A model generated the notes under the pieces. It ran no database searches, was not told where the DNA came from, and saw only the letters and a program-made list of their open reading frames with translations. Source: JANQJA01 sp965267485 (GTDB lineage: Bacteria > Pseudomonadota > Gammaproteobacteria > Pseudomonadales > Azotimanducaceae). From it: a stretch of DNA of 64,000 bases. Where the stretch lies: positions 1,426,001 through 1,490,000 of the forward strand of contig OZ254080.1 of assembly GCA_965267485.1 (NCBI GenBank), read 5' to 3'. Positions 17,782 to 26,089 of this stretch are shown piece after piece. The first letter of the stretch is position 1; each line of letters begins with the position of its first letter. Position numbers and translations under genes: made by a program.

Positions 17782-18894
17782 TCAGCCGGGGTTCACCGTG
17801 CCACCAGGAGCGCTACGCTGGTCCGTTGCAGCGACGAGTCCCGGAACCTCGCAGAAGAAGTCAGATTCGACTTTGACCGACGACGCCGAATTCTTGTGCG
17901 TGCCCGCGCACCAGGACGGCATCACCATCGAGTACAGTCCGCTCCCGCCCGCCATCATGACGAGAATCTGTGACGGATCAGTAAATGCCTGTCGCTTCTC
18001 TGATTTTCCGCGGCCGGCGAATCCCGGCACAAGTTTTGCGATTTCCTTGTTGGAAAGTTGGCAGCGCTCCGCCAGCGACTGCTGGATGTCTGCCCGTGCC
18101 ATGCCCGCCTTGTGAAGAATCCCGGCGTGATCCGGGTTCAGCACGACAGTGGCAACCCCGCTCGTGAGAATCGCATTGTTGGTAGCAGCGTTGGCGAGCC
18201 CGATGGCAAGCATGCGCAGCAGGTACTCGTGGTCATCTGGATCGTCGGCATCGCCGCTGTAGATCACCGAGTGCGGTGCCTCGGCGCCCACCACCGTCAC
18301 CACGCTGTCTGCTTCGTCGAAACCGAGATCGGTATGCAGGGGTGGCATTGGACTGTTCTCCTCATCTTCTGCGAGACAGTAGGTGAACTTGCCCGGATGC
18401 CCGAGCAGCGCCATGTCGGATTCGCCAGGACGGCCGCCGCCAACGTTGATCATCGCGAGCCGGAGTGCGCGGCCGATCGACGCATTTGCGCGATGTCCCG
18501 GGCCCAGTGCGCCGTAGCCGGATGAGATGGGTCCGCAGTTGTGCCGGGCGGGCCCGTTAACGATGATCAGCGGCGCGGTGCAGTGGGTCGTTGCCTGCAT
18601 TTCGGTGAGGTCGAAAACGGGGTCGATGACGGCTTTGACCGCCGCGACGACCACCGGCATGTAGTCAGGCAGGCAGCCTGCCATCACGGCAGCGACGGCC
18701 ACAGACTCGATCGTTGCCACACCGTGTGCGGGCCCCATCGTGCCGAGGACCATGTCTGCTTCCTGCCCGGAGGCGAGGACCATGCGCGTAACCCGTTCCG
18801 GAGTCGGGATGACGACCGGCAGCCCGTCGGTGCAACCGCGTGCGTGAAGCGCCTCCAGCGCCTCAGCTTCATCGTTGGCAGAAATGAGCGTCAC
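17782..18894 (-). CDS. Unrecognised protein coupled to the UGSC selenoprotein
   Basis: 370 residues, soluble, rich in Gly/Ala; starts at GTG 18894, overlapping the TGA stop of the upstream selenoprotein gene as GTGA, so it is translationally coupled. I recognise no named enzyme. Segments that look conserved-site-like are ARGCTDGLPVVIPTPERV near the start, QATTHCTAPLIIVNGPARHNCGPISSGYGALGPGHRANASIGRALRL in pieces around residues 100-145, and LNPDHAGILHKAGMARADIQ near 255. The Cys residues of TTHC and HNCG could cooperate with the selenocysteine partner. Role inferred only from coupling; probably a redox or metal-dependent step on a small molecule. Confidence 0.7.
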   Translation of the reverse strand: MTLISANDEAEALEALHARGCTDGLPVVIPTPERVTRMVLASGQEADMVLGTMGPAHGVATIESVAVAAVMAGCLPDYMPVVVAAVKAVIDPVFDLTEMQATTHCTAPLIIVNGPARHNCGPISSGYGALGPGHRANASIGRALRLAMINVGGGRPGESDMALLGHPGKFTYCLAEDEENSPMPPLHTDLGFDEADSVVTVVGAEAPHSVIYSGDADDPDDHEYLLRMLAIGLANAATNNAILTSGVATVVLNPDHAGILHKAGMARADIQQSLAERCQLSNKEIAKLVPGFAGRGKSEKRQAFTDPSQILVMMAGGSGLYSMVMPSWCAGTHKNSASSVKVESDFFCEVPGLVAATDQRSAPGGTVNPG

Positions 18895-19430
18895 GTCTCG
18901 TCACTCCCGACGAGCGCGGCGATGACGAGCGGGGCGACCCGTTTTGCGATCTCCTGCATGTTGGCCTTGCCAGTACCGGCAATGGGATGCGGCAGCCTGA
19001 CTCTGGGTACGTCAGGCATGCCGAGTGATTTCGCGACGAAGTCACCCTGTGGCCAGAACTCTTCGGTTACAAGGGCGACTGCGGGCTTGCCGAGTCTTGC
19101 GATATTGATGCCGTCACGCACGGTGCCGGTGGTGCAAGAGCCTCAGTGTCCGTAGGCGGCGACCACGGCCTGGCAGTCGCCGAGGATCTCCTCGAGCAGG
19201 TCATCCGGTGCCGCAATCGACGCATTGCCCTTGTTGTAGGCATGCACGGTGATGCCGGGTTCCAGCTCGGCGATGGCGTTCTGCAACTCGTTCAGGAAGT
19301 TCTCCGAATCCGGAAAGCCGTTCGCAAGGAAGCCGATATGAACGTCATTGCTTCCCCGAACGCGCAGGGAATGCATGTAGGGCGTCACCTCGACCTGGGT
19401 TGGTGCGACCGGGTCATGGTAGTGAATCAT
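18891..19430 (-). CDS. UGSC family selenoprotein (in-frame UGA read as selenocysteine)
   Basis: 179 residues from ATG 19430 to TGA 18891, with an in-frame TGA at codon 96. Without recoding the frame breaks into two pieces, but both are in the same frame with no other stop, and the junction reads AYGH-U-GSCTTGTVRDG. This is the signature of the UGSC-containing selenoprotein family known from marine bacteria, in which U and C lie three apart like a redox CxxC. The part before U (HIGFLANGFPDSENFLNELQ) and after (ALVTEEFWPQGDFVAKSLGMP) both look like ordinary soluble alpha/beta protein. It is the first gene of a pair with the 370-residue protein and divergent from carbonic anhydrase. Needs selenocysteine machinery encoded elsewhere. 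Confidence 0.85.
19143..19145 (-). other. Selenocysteine UGA codon
   Basis: TGA inside the UGSC gene, followed directly by GGC TCT TGC (Gly-Ser-Cys). A possible downstream element is TGCAC, a ten-base loop and GTGCG within 25 bases after the codon; the loop lacks the GGU of the E. coli SECIS, so the element is uncertain. Confidence 0.8.
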
Positions 19431-19472
19431 CGTCGTCTCCGTTCCCTCAATCTGTGCTGTTAGAATACCACC

Positions 19473-20072
19473 ATGCCTCAAGAACTCATTCGCCGAAACC
19501 GTCTCTGGGCAGACCGGATTCACGCCCAGTCCCCGGAATACTTCGAAAAACTGGCCACCCTGCAGAAGCCGGAGTACTTCTGGATCGGCTGTGCCGACGC
19601 GCGCGTCCCTGCCAACGTCATCACCGGACTCGAACCCGGGGAGGTCTTCGTTCACCGGAACGTGGCGAACGTCGTGCACTCAGCCGACATGAACCTGCTG
19701 AGTGCCCTGCAGTTTGCCATCGAGGGCCTGAAGGTGCGCAAGGTGATCGTTTGCGGGCATTACGGTTGTGGCGGTGTCCACGCCGCCTGTGCGGGCAGTG
19801 GCGAACATCATGGACTTGTCGATCACTGGATCGAACCGATTCGGCGTCTGAATCGAACTCATGCCGAAGAACTCGATGGTATGGATGACGAAGCGCGCCA
19901 TAACCGGCTCGTCGAACTCAATGTGCTGAACAGCGTGGCACGTATTGCCGAAACCCCGATCCTGACGGATGCGTGGGCGAAGGGAATGCCGATCGAGATT
20001 CACGGCATGATCTATTCGCTCGTCGATGGACGACTCACGTTGCTGGAGTCGTCCTCCCGAACGGGCCGCTAG
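19473..20072 (+). CDS. can: Beta-class carbonic anhydrase
   Basis: Converts CO2 and bicarbonate in the cytoplasm. 199 residues, normal length. Zinc ligands Cys40, His96 and Cys99 are visible in FWIGCADARVPANVI and VIVCGHYGCGGV, with the Asp42/Arg44 dyad. The sequence continues with HRNVANVVHSADMN and the conserved C-terminal NVLNSVARI...IHGMIYSLVDGRL. It is divergent from the UGSC gene over 42 bases, and its stop abuts the stop of the converging PEP-CTERM gene. Confidence 0.95.
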   Translation: MPQELIRRNRLWADRIHAQSPEYFEKLATLQKPEYFWIGCADARVPANVITGLEPGEVFVHRNVANVVHSADMNLLSALQFAIEGLKVRKVIVCGHYGCGGVHAACAGSGEHHGLVDHWIEPIRRLNRTHAEELDGMDDEARHNRLVELNVLNSVARIAETPILTDAWAKGMPIEIHGMIYSLVDGRLTLLESSSRTGR

Positions 20073-20819
20073 TCAGCCTCGCCGACGGGAAACGAAAAGC
20101 ATCGCGAGGCTGAGCATCAGCAGTCCGAGCGCCGGCGCTTCGGCTACGCTGTTTACCGGCCCTGATGATTCGAGGGTCAGGACGCGGATGAAGTCACCCG
20201 GCGTGCTGGCCTGAAAGTCGATGTACAGTGAACTGCCAACAACGTCGATCGGAATGTCCTGATTTTCGAGGCCGCGGAGCGCGGGGCTCAGGTAGTTGAC
20301 GTTGTTGTTCAGGAAGATGTCGGACGCGTCGAGTGAATTCTTGGACGTGAAGACCGCGACGATTTCTGCATCGAAGTCGATACGCCCCCTGATTCGGGTG
20401 GTATTGAGCGGGTCGAAGAAGACGTAGTGCGATGCATAAAGTGTCGTACCGTCGCCTGCCAGCGTTCCGGCGTTCTTGTTGACGGCGCCGAAGTCATTGA
20501 GTTCGCCGCCGACGCTGTCGGCACCGTATTCGTAGGTGAGCATCTCGTCGAATGTCACATTCTGGGCTTCGTCGAATGCGTAGAGATTCGGATCGTTGAA
20601 CGTATCCTTGCCGACAGAGTTCTGCGTGCCGTTTGGCGGCATGAACGGCAACGTCAGTTCGATGAATTCACCGCCCTGATCATAGGCGTCGAGACCTGCG
20701 CCGACATTTGAGATGTCGAAGACCTCGCCCCCAATCACGACCGCGCGAGCCGGCGTCGTGGCGAGCAGCGATATTGTGGTCAACAGCAACAGCAGAATGT
20801 GCAAATGCTTCTTGCTCAA
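20073..20819 (-). CDS. PEP-CTERM-like exported protein
   Basis: 248 residues: signal peptide in residues 1-26 ending ARA, a body of beta-rich, Asn/Asp-rich sequence with no recognised enzyme motif, and a C-terminal sorting signal EAPALGLLMLSLAMLFVSRRRG (anchor of about 15 residues then Arg cluster). The EAPA motif is a diverged PEP box. The motif FDPLNTTRIRGRIDFDAEIVAVFTS is like other PEP-CTERM proteins of this type. A -24/-12-like site lies about 40 bases upstream of the ATG. Likely co-regulated with the exopolysaccharide locus. Confidence 0.75.
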   Translation of the reverse strand: MSKKHLHILLLLLTTISLLATTPARAVVIGGEVFDISNVGAGLDAYDQGGEFIELTLPFMPPNGTQNSVGKDTFNDPNLYAFDEAQNVTFDEMLTYEYGADSVGGELNDFGAVNKNAGTLAGDGTTLYASHYVFFDPLNTTRIRGRIDFDAEIVAVFTSKNSLDASDIFLNNNVNYLSPALRGLENQDIPIDVVGSSLYIDFQASTPGDFIRVLTLESSGPVNSVAEAPALGLLMLSLAMLFVSRRRG

Positions 20820-20857
20820 TGGAGGCCTCCAACTGATTGATTCTTATGCCTTTTGGA

Positions 20858-20875
20858 AAGCAAGAATCGATCCGC
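20858..20875 (-). promoter_or_regulatory. Sigma-54-like -24/-12 promoter, weaker -24 half
   Basis: Minus strand GCGGATCGATTCTTGCTT has GG and GC ten bases apart and a perfect TTGCTT -12 element, but the -24 part (GGATCG) departs from GGCACG. Predicted start near 20848 gives a 29-base leader to ATG 20819. Confidence 0.45.
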
Positions 20876-20991
20876 CGATTGTAACCTGCTGATTTGCAAG
20901 CGATCTGTCAGAAGGCTCAACGTGAAGTGTCAAATATCTCGACGCTCTGGCCCTGACGTCCTGCCTCCCTTCGCGCTCTATAATCGGGATC

Positions 20992-21615
20992 ATGATTGAT
21001 CATTTGCCCGACGAGCTGAACTGGCTCGCAGAAATCAGCCCAGAACTGAGGCGGGAATTGAAGTCGGCGGCGAGCCTTGTTTCACTCGCGGCCGGCACGA
21101 CCATTTGCGGCGAGGGAAGTCGCTGTGAGCATCTCCCGATTCTCGTGGAGGGGCAGGCACGAGTTTTCAAGGCGTCCGAGTCAGGTCGTGAGATGACGCT
21201 CTATCGCATCTATCCGGGCGAGAGTTGCGTCCTCACCGCCTCGTGCATCATGAGCGAGGTGGATTTTCCAGCGATGGCAATCACAGAGCGAGCGTCGAGG
21301 GCCATCGTGGTGCCCGCCCGCCGGGTCACGGGCTGGTTCGACGAGTTTCCGGAATGGCGACACTTCGTCTTCGATCTGGTGTCCCGGCGGATGGCCAGCA
21401 TGCTCGCTGTGGTCGAGGAGGTTGCATTTCAGCGAATGGACCAGCGTCTCGAACGGTATCTCGACAGCGCAGCTGCGCACGGCGAGGTTCGCGCGACGCA
21501 TCAGGAGATTGCGGACGAACTCGGTACCGCACGAGAGGTCGTCACACGCCTGCTGCGGGAGCTCGAGGCCAGGGGCCGAGTGAAACTGCACCGTGGATAC
21601 ATATCGCTTGTGTGA
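20992..21615 (+). CDS. Crp/Fnr family transcription regulator
   Basis: 207 residues: cyclic-nucleotide-binding-like beta barrel in residues 20-130 and a C-terminal winged helix (RATHQEIADELGTAREVVTRLLRELEARGRV). The barrel contains two cysteines (CVLTASC) but no Fnr-type iron-sulphur cluster motif. The next gene begins with a DUF2892 domain, a frequent partner of sulfide- or persulfide-responsive members of this family, so a thiol-sensing role is possible. The inverted repeat GTGACTTTTGTCAC at 21612-21625 overlaps its stop codon. Confidence 0.88.
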   Translation: MIDHLPDELNWLAEISPELRRELKSAASLVSLAAGTTICGEGSRCEHLPILVEGQARVFKASESGREMTLYRIYPGESCVLTASCIMSEVDFPAMAITERASRAIVVPARRVTGWFDEFPEWRHFVFDLVSRRMASMLAVVEEVAFQRMDQRLERYLDSAAAHGEVRATHQEIADELGTAREVVTRLLRELEARGRVKLHRGYISLV

Positions 21616-21682
21616 CTTTTGTCACTGAGCCCGACGATCGATCAGATTACGCTGCGTCCTGAACCAATGAGGAACGTTCAGA

Positions 21683-22783
21683 ATGAAAAGAAATGTCGGA
21701 TCTGTCGATCGCACCATTCGTATCGTTGTCGGCCTCGCGGTGATCGCCGCGGGGTTCATTTATGAAAGCTGGTGGGGCGCGCTCGGCCTCGTGCCGTTGG
21801 GCACTGCAATGATAGGTTGGTGCCCGCCGTACGCGTTGCTCGGTATCAATACGTGCAGCATCGCCTCGCCGTCGACGACCCCGGTACCACGAGTTGAGGC
21901 CGGATCCACCACTGCCCCCCGACGCTTGCGTCACGACTCCGGTATCCTGTCGGCGGGAAGGACAAGTGGAGATGCACTGATGACGGAACTTGTGGCAAGC
22001 ACGTTCGAAGTCGTCGACCGGGTGGCCTGGATTACGCTTAACCGGCCGGAAGCAATGAACTCACTCAACCCTGAGCTGCGTTGGGAGTTGTCCCGGCACT
22101 TCGACGAGGTTGAGCGCAATGATGACATCTGGGTGGCGGTTGTTACCGGTGCCGGTGACCGCGCCTTTTGCGCGGGTGCGGATCTGAAGCATCGCGCTCG
22201 CGAGCGTGACGCGTCGGACGAGGACCGGGGACGCTGGCGTGAGATGGCGGCGAATACGACGCCGCTCAACGAACGCTGGCATTTCCCCAAACCTGTGATC
22301 GCCATGGTCGGGGGCTTCGCGCTTGGCGGTGGGCTTGAGCTCGCCATGTCATGCGACATTATCGTTGCAGCAGAACACGCGGAATTCGGCCTGCCGGAAC
22401 CACGTCGCGGGCTGATCGCCGGCGCAGTTGGTGTCCACCGCCTGCCGCGGCAGATTGGTCTGAAGCCCGCCATGGGCTACATGTTGACCGGCAGGCACAT
22501 GTCGGCGCAGCGTGCCTACGAATTGGGGCTGATCAATGAGGTGGTTGCGAAAGACCGCCTGCGCACGGTTGTCGAAGACGAATGGCTGCCGGATATCCTG
22601 CGGTGTGCGCCGCTCGCCGTACGCGCGACCAAACAGGCGGCCATGGCCGGTCTCGACATGCCGCTGCCGCAGGCCTTCTACACGAAGTACGAGGCAGAGG
22701 AACGACGAATTCGCAGCGAGGATTCGCTCGAGGGGCCGCGCGCTTTCGCCGAGAAGCGTACGCCAGAGTGGAAGGGGCGATAG
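21683..22783 (+). CDS. DUF2892 membrane domain fused in frame to enoyl-CoA hydratase
   Basis: One uninterrupted frame of 366 codons. Residues 1-60 are a DUF2892 (YgaP C-terminal-like) unit: RNVGSVDRTIRIVVG then two hydrophobic segments and the conserved GWCPPYALLGINTC. Residues 61-99 are a Ser/Thr/Pro/Arg linker with no family likeness. From Met100 (ATG 21980, GGAG at 21968) there is a full 267-residue enoyl-CoA hydratase/isomerase: WITLNRPEAMNSL, AFCAGADLK oxyanion segment, GGFALGGGLELAMSCD and LPEPRRGLIAG with the catalytic Glu region. The hydratase may be made alone from the internal start, or the DUF2892 gene may have lost its stop. Both parts are individually well supported. Confidence 0.8.
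   Translation: MKRNVGSVDRTIRIVVGLAVIAAGFIYESWWGALGLVPLGTAMIGWCPPYALLGINTCSIASPSTTPVPRVEAGSTTAPRRLRHDSGILSAGRTSGDALMTELVASTFEVVDRVAWITLNRPEAMNSLNPELRWELSRHFDEVERNDDIWVAVVTGAGDRAFCAGADLKHRARERDASDEDRGRWREMAANTTPLNERWHFPKPVIAMVGGFALGGGLELAMSCDIIVAAEHAEFGLPEPRRGLIAGAVGVHRLPRQIGLKPAMGYMLTGRHMSAQRAYELGLINEVVAKDRLRTVVEDEWLPDILRCAPLAVRATKQAAMAGLDMPLPQAFYTKYEAEERRIRSEDSLEGPRAFAEKRTPEWKGR
21968..21982 (+). promoter_or_regulatory. Internal ribosome binding site and ATG of enoyl-CoA hydratase
   Basis: GGAG at 21968-21971 precedes ATG 21980 by eight bases. The encoded protein from here (MTELVASTFEVVDRVAWI) is exactly a standard hydratase N-terminus, so independent translation is likely. Confidence 0.6.
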
Positions 22784-22792
22784 TCCCGCTTT

Positions 22793-22813
22793 ACCCTGAA
22801 GTGGCTTCAGGGT
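22793..22813 (+). terminator. Hairpin after the enoyl-CoA hydratase gene
   Basis: ACCCTGAAG, loop TGG, CTTCAGGGT: a perfect 9-bp stem nine bases after the stop, followed by TTAGAGTT rather than a clean T-run. It separates the hydratase from the copper operon. Confidence 0.55.
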
Positions 22814-22826
22814 TTAGAGTTGGCCC

Positions 22827-23189
22827 ATGGTCAGGCTCGTTATTCTCGTACTTCTGCTTCACGCGCCGTTCGCACTGGCAACCGTGTGCCCGGGGCATGG
22901 GGAGCATGATGTCCGCGAATCGTCGGTCTCCGCCGATCGTGACTGCCACGAGCGAAAGGCAGAAGCTTACGAGTCGCATCACGAGACGCAGATGGCCACG
23001 ATGGCCCACGCAGAGAAGAGCCCGGACTGCTGCAGCGACGGCTGTCCGTGTGTTGCCGGCGTCGTTCCCATGATGTCGTCGGTTCAGCCGGTCGAGATCC
23101 TGCCGCCGGCATCCGGTGTGTTCGATATCGGTTCTGCAGGAACACCCTCACTCTCACCGGAGGTCCTGATCCCACCGCCCATTTCCTAG
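22827..23189 (+). CDS. Small exported Cys/His-rich protein of the copper efflux operon
   Basis: 120 residues: signal peptide (residues 1-18, LVILVLLLHAPFALA), then a body with many His, Met and Cys residues including CPGHGEHD, HHETQMATMAH and the cluster CCSDGCPC. These are soft-metal ligands. No named family recognised. It precedes the TolC/CusB/CusA genes in the same direction, so a periplasmic copper or silver binding role is likely by context. Confidence 0.7.
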   Translation: MVRLVILVLLLHAPFALATVCPGHGEHDVRESSVSADRDCHERKAEAYESHHETQMATMAHAEKSPDCCSDGCPCVAGVVPMMSSVQPVEILPPASGVFDIGSAGTPSLSPEVLIPPPIS

Positions 23190-23241
23190 TTTCACAGGAC
23201 ACGTGCGTCCGAAATTCATGTGAAACTGAGAGGAGAGGGTC

Positions 23242-24519
23242 GTGGACCAGAAAATCCTGGCAGTGTGTGGCCGCCTATGCTGGCGCGCATTCCTGCTGAT
23301 AATCCCCGTTGCCGCGTCGGCGGCTGAACTGACGCTGGATCGTGCGGTAGAGATCGCCATAGCGTCTGATCCCTGGCTTGACGGCAAGCGTGCCGAGGAG
23401 ACCGCATTTCGAGCGCAAGCCGTTGCTGCGGGCTCGCTGCCTGACCCGCAGCTCAGCGTCTCGCTGTCGAACTTGCCGATTGATACGTTTTCGTTCTCTC
23501 AGGAGCCGATGACGCAGATCAATATCGGTGTGTCTCAGTCGTTTCCGGGCGGTAGCAAACTGTCGCTGCGGGCACACCGATTCGAGCAACTCGGTGCAGC
23601 GGCCAGCCTCGAACGTGCGGCACGTCGCGCGGCCGTCCGTCGCGCTGTCACCCTGCTGTGGATCGAAGGTGCTCGCATCGATGAAACGCTCCGTCTGGTG
23701 GGTGAGAGTCGCCACCGATTCGAGCAACTGCTGGAGGTGACGCGCGCGAGGTACAACGCGGCAACACGCCGGGTGCGTCAACAGGACGTCATTCGGGCAC
23801 AGATCGAACTGAGTCGCCTCGACGAACGGTTGCTGAAACTGGGCGAGGCGAGGGACGGTGTGCTTGCCCGATTGAGCGAGTGGCTGCCAGCGTCATCGCT
23901 GGCCGAAGCAGTCGCCTTCTCGATGCCCGCCCTCGAGGTCGAAGGCCGTGACCGGTCAATACTGGCGCACCCGGATATCAGGGCGCTCGATCAGCGTGTC
24001 GCGGTGGGTCGATCCGAACTCGATCTCGCTGAGGCTGACCGTGCGCCGGGCTGGCGAATCAACACGGCCTGGGGCATTCGCGATCGGGACTTCAACGATC
24101 GCGAACTGCCCGACTTCTTTACTGTCGGGGTATCGATTGATCTGCCGCTGTTTCGACACGGGCGGCAGGATCAACTCGTCGAGGCTGCGGCGAACCGGGT
24201 GTCTTCTATTGAGTCGCAACGACTGCTTCGAGCGCGCGAACTCCGCGCCGAGCGACGTGGCCTCGCGTCTGCCATTCGTCGGCTGGATGACCAACTGGCG
24301 CTGTACCAGTCGACGCTTCTGGATCAGAGCAGCGCGTTGTCACGGTCGGCATTGGCTGCCTATCAGGCCGACGAAACCGACTTTTCCGATCTGATGCGCG
24401 CATACGTTTCTGACCTCGAAGCCCGGATCGATGCACTTGGACTCAGCGCAAGACGCCAGGCGGCGATTGCGCGGCTCGACTATCTGAATACGGCAACGCC
24501 CGTTGTGGAGGAGAAGTGA
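23242..24519 (+). CDS. TolC-family outer-membrane channel (CusC type)
   Basis: 425 residues starting at GTG 23242 with AGGAGAGGG before it. Signal peptide in residues 1-28; then the two repeats of outer-membrane efflux protein helices (LTLDRAVEIAIASDPW at the start of the first and QSFPGGSKLSLR after it). It forms the outer-membrane duct of a tripartite RND pump. No lipobox is evident, unlike E. coli CusC. The next gene starts one base after its stop. Confidence 0.9.
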   Translation: MDQKILAVCGRLCWRAFLLIIPVAASAAELTLDRAVEIAIASDPWLDGKRAEETAFRAQAVAAGSLPDPQLSVSLSNLPIDTFSFSQEPMTQINIGVSQSFPGGSKLSLRAHRFEQLGAAASLERAARRAAVRRAVTLLWIEGARIDETLRLVGESRHRFEQLLEVTRARYNAATRRVRQQDVIRAQIELSRLDERLLKLGEARDGVLARLSEWLPASSLAEAVAFSMPALEVEGRDRSILAHPDIRALDQRVAVGRSELDLAEADRAPGWRINTAWGIRDRDFNDRELPDFFTVGVSIDLPLFRHGRQDQLVEAAANRVSSIESQRLLRARELRAERRGLASAIRRLDDQLALYQSTLLDQSSALSRSALAAYQADETDFSDLMRAYVSDLEARIDALGLSARRQAAIARLDYLNTATPVVEEK

Positions 24520-24520
24520 G

Positions 24521-26089
24521 ATGAGAAATTTCGTCATTGCCGGCGGTGCACTGCTGAGCGGTGTTGTACTTGGCTACTGTCTTGACGTGATTGTGCCTGG
24601 CGGAATGACGCCGGCAGTTGATGAAGCTGACGAGAAAGCGCCGCTCTACTGGGTTGCGCCGATGGATCCGAATTTCCGTCGCGACGGGCCGGGCAAGTCG
24701 CCGATGGGCATGGACCTCGTACCCGTCTATGCCGATGACGGCATCAGCGCCGGCGAAGTCAGGATCTCGCCTGCGGTGGAACACAACCTCGGCGTCCGCA
24801 CGGGGTTTGTTCGTCGCGGCAAGCTGAGGGACGAAATTACCACGGTAGGACACGTCGACTACGACGAAACGCGCGTCCACGGTGTCCACCCCCGGGTTGA
24901 AGGCTGGTTGACCCGCCTCTATGTGAAGTCCGCCGGCGAGCCGGTCGACAAGGGTGCGGCGCTCTACGATCTTTATTCGCCGGCGCTGGTTAATGCGCAG
25001 GAAGAATTCCTGACGGCCCTGATGAGTGGCGATCAGCAATTGATCGAATCTGCCAGGATGCGACTGACCGCCTACAACGTGCCCGCTTCGATTATCGAGC
25101 AGTTGGAAAGCGACCGTCGAGTGCTTCAGTCGGTGACGTTCTTCTCGCCGGACGCAGGCATTGTTCGCTCGATTGATGTTGCCGAAGGCGCCTTCGTCAA
25201 TCCTGGCTCGCGGTTGATGACACTCGCTGATCTTTCCCAGGTCTGGCTGACGGCCGAGATCTTTGAGACCGACGTGGCGCGCATCGAGCCCGGCGAGAAG
25301 ATGCGATTCTTCACAGCCTTCGACCCCGGACAGGTTCGTGTGGCGAGTGTTGACTTCGTCTATCCGGTTCTCGAAGCCGTCACCAGAACGCTGCAGGTCA
25401 GGGCGACGATCGATAACAGCGACGGGCGGCTTCGTCCGAATATGTTCGCCGATCTCAGCATTCCGCTTTCCTCGGCGTCTGAAACACTGCTGGTGCCGAA
25501 GTCGGCCGTGATCAGGACCGAGGATCAGGATCGCGTTGTCATCGTGACGGAATCCGGGGACTACAAGTCTGTTGCCGTGACGGTTGGCCGGAGCGGAAAG
25601 TCGGAGGCCGAAGTGCTGAGCGGGCTGAAGGAAGGCGATCGCGTCGTTACCTCGGCGCAGTTTCTGATCGATTCCGAATCAAGCAAGTCATCGGATTTCG
25701 AGCGGATGTCACTCGCAGCCGCCGATCACGCCGGCATGGATCACTCGAAGATGAATCACAGCGAGATGGATCACTCGGCAATGGATCACAGCGAGATGGA
25801 CCACTCAGCGATGGATCACGGCGAGATGGAACATGCGCCAATGGAGCGCGGCCGTGATGTGTGGGTCAGGGCAACGATTCGATCTGTGAACGCAGAAGCG
25901 GGAACCATCAGCCTGACCCATGAACCCATTCCGGCATGGAACTGGCCGACGATGACGATGACCATGGATGCTGGCTCAGGTGTCGACCTCGATCACATCG
26001 AACCGGGTGCGACCTATCGCATTCACATGATTGAAGCGCCGGATCGTTCAACGGGTTACGTCGTCATGCATGTAGAAAGCAATGATTGA
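24521..26089 (+). CDS. cusB: RND periplasmic adaptor CusB fused to a CusF-like domain
   Basis: 522 residues. N-terminal signal anchor (residues 4-24); heavy-metal-binding YWVAPMDP...GKSPMGMDLVPVY around residues 45-70; HlyD-like barrel-sandwich and beta-barrel domains through about residue 395; a Met/His repeat linker (about 400-445); and a C-terminal CusF-like domain with WNWPTMTMTMD, whose Trp and Met residues bind Cu(I)/Ag(I). A separate CusF gene is absent, so adaptor, metal sponge and chaperone are joined in one protein. ATG 24521 follows the previous stop; the last eight bases overlap cusA. Confidence 0.93.
   Translation: MRNFVIAGGALLSGVVLGYCLDVIVPGGMTPAVDEADEKAPLYWVAPMDPNFRRDGPGKSPMGMDLVPVYADDGISAGEVRISPAVEHNLGVRTGFVRRGKLRDEITTVGHVDYDETRVHGVHPRVEGWLTRLYVKSAGEPVDKGAALYDLYSPALVNAQEEFLTALMSGDQQLIESARMRLTAYNVPASIIEQLESDRRVLQSVTFFSPDAGIVRSIDVAEGAFVNPGSRLMTLADLSQVWLTAEIFETDVARIEPGEKMRFFTAFDPGQVRVASVDFVYPVLEAVTRTLQVRATIDNSDGRLRPNMFADLSIPLSSASETLLVPKSAVIRTEDQDRVVIVTESGDYKSVAVTVGRSGKSEAEVLSGLKEGDRVVTSAQFLIDSESSKSSDFERMSLAAADHAGMDHSKMNHSEMDHSAMDHSEMDHSAMDHGEMEHAPMERGRDVWVRATIRSVNAEAGTISLTHEPIPAWNWPTMTMTMDAGSGVDLDHIEPGATYRIHMIEAPDRSTGYVVMHVESND
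25723..25843 (+). repeat. Tandem Met-Asp-His-Ser coding repeat in cusB
   Basis: About eight imperfect 15-base units of the type GATCACTCGGCAATG encode successive DHSxM pentads (variants with N, G, E). They give an alternating Met/His metal-binding strand between the adaptor and the CusF-like domain. Such in-frame repeats can expand or contract by recombination. Confidence 0.85.

Noticed and set aside
21612..21625. GTGACTTTTGTCAC inverted repeat as a Crp operator
   Set aside because: It overlaps the stop codon of the regulator gene itself and has the wrong spacer for a Crp site; it could be an mRNA hairpin, but support is weak.
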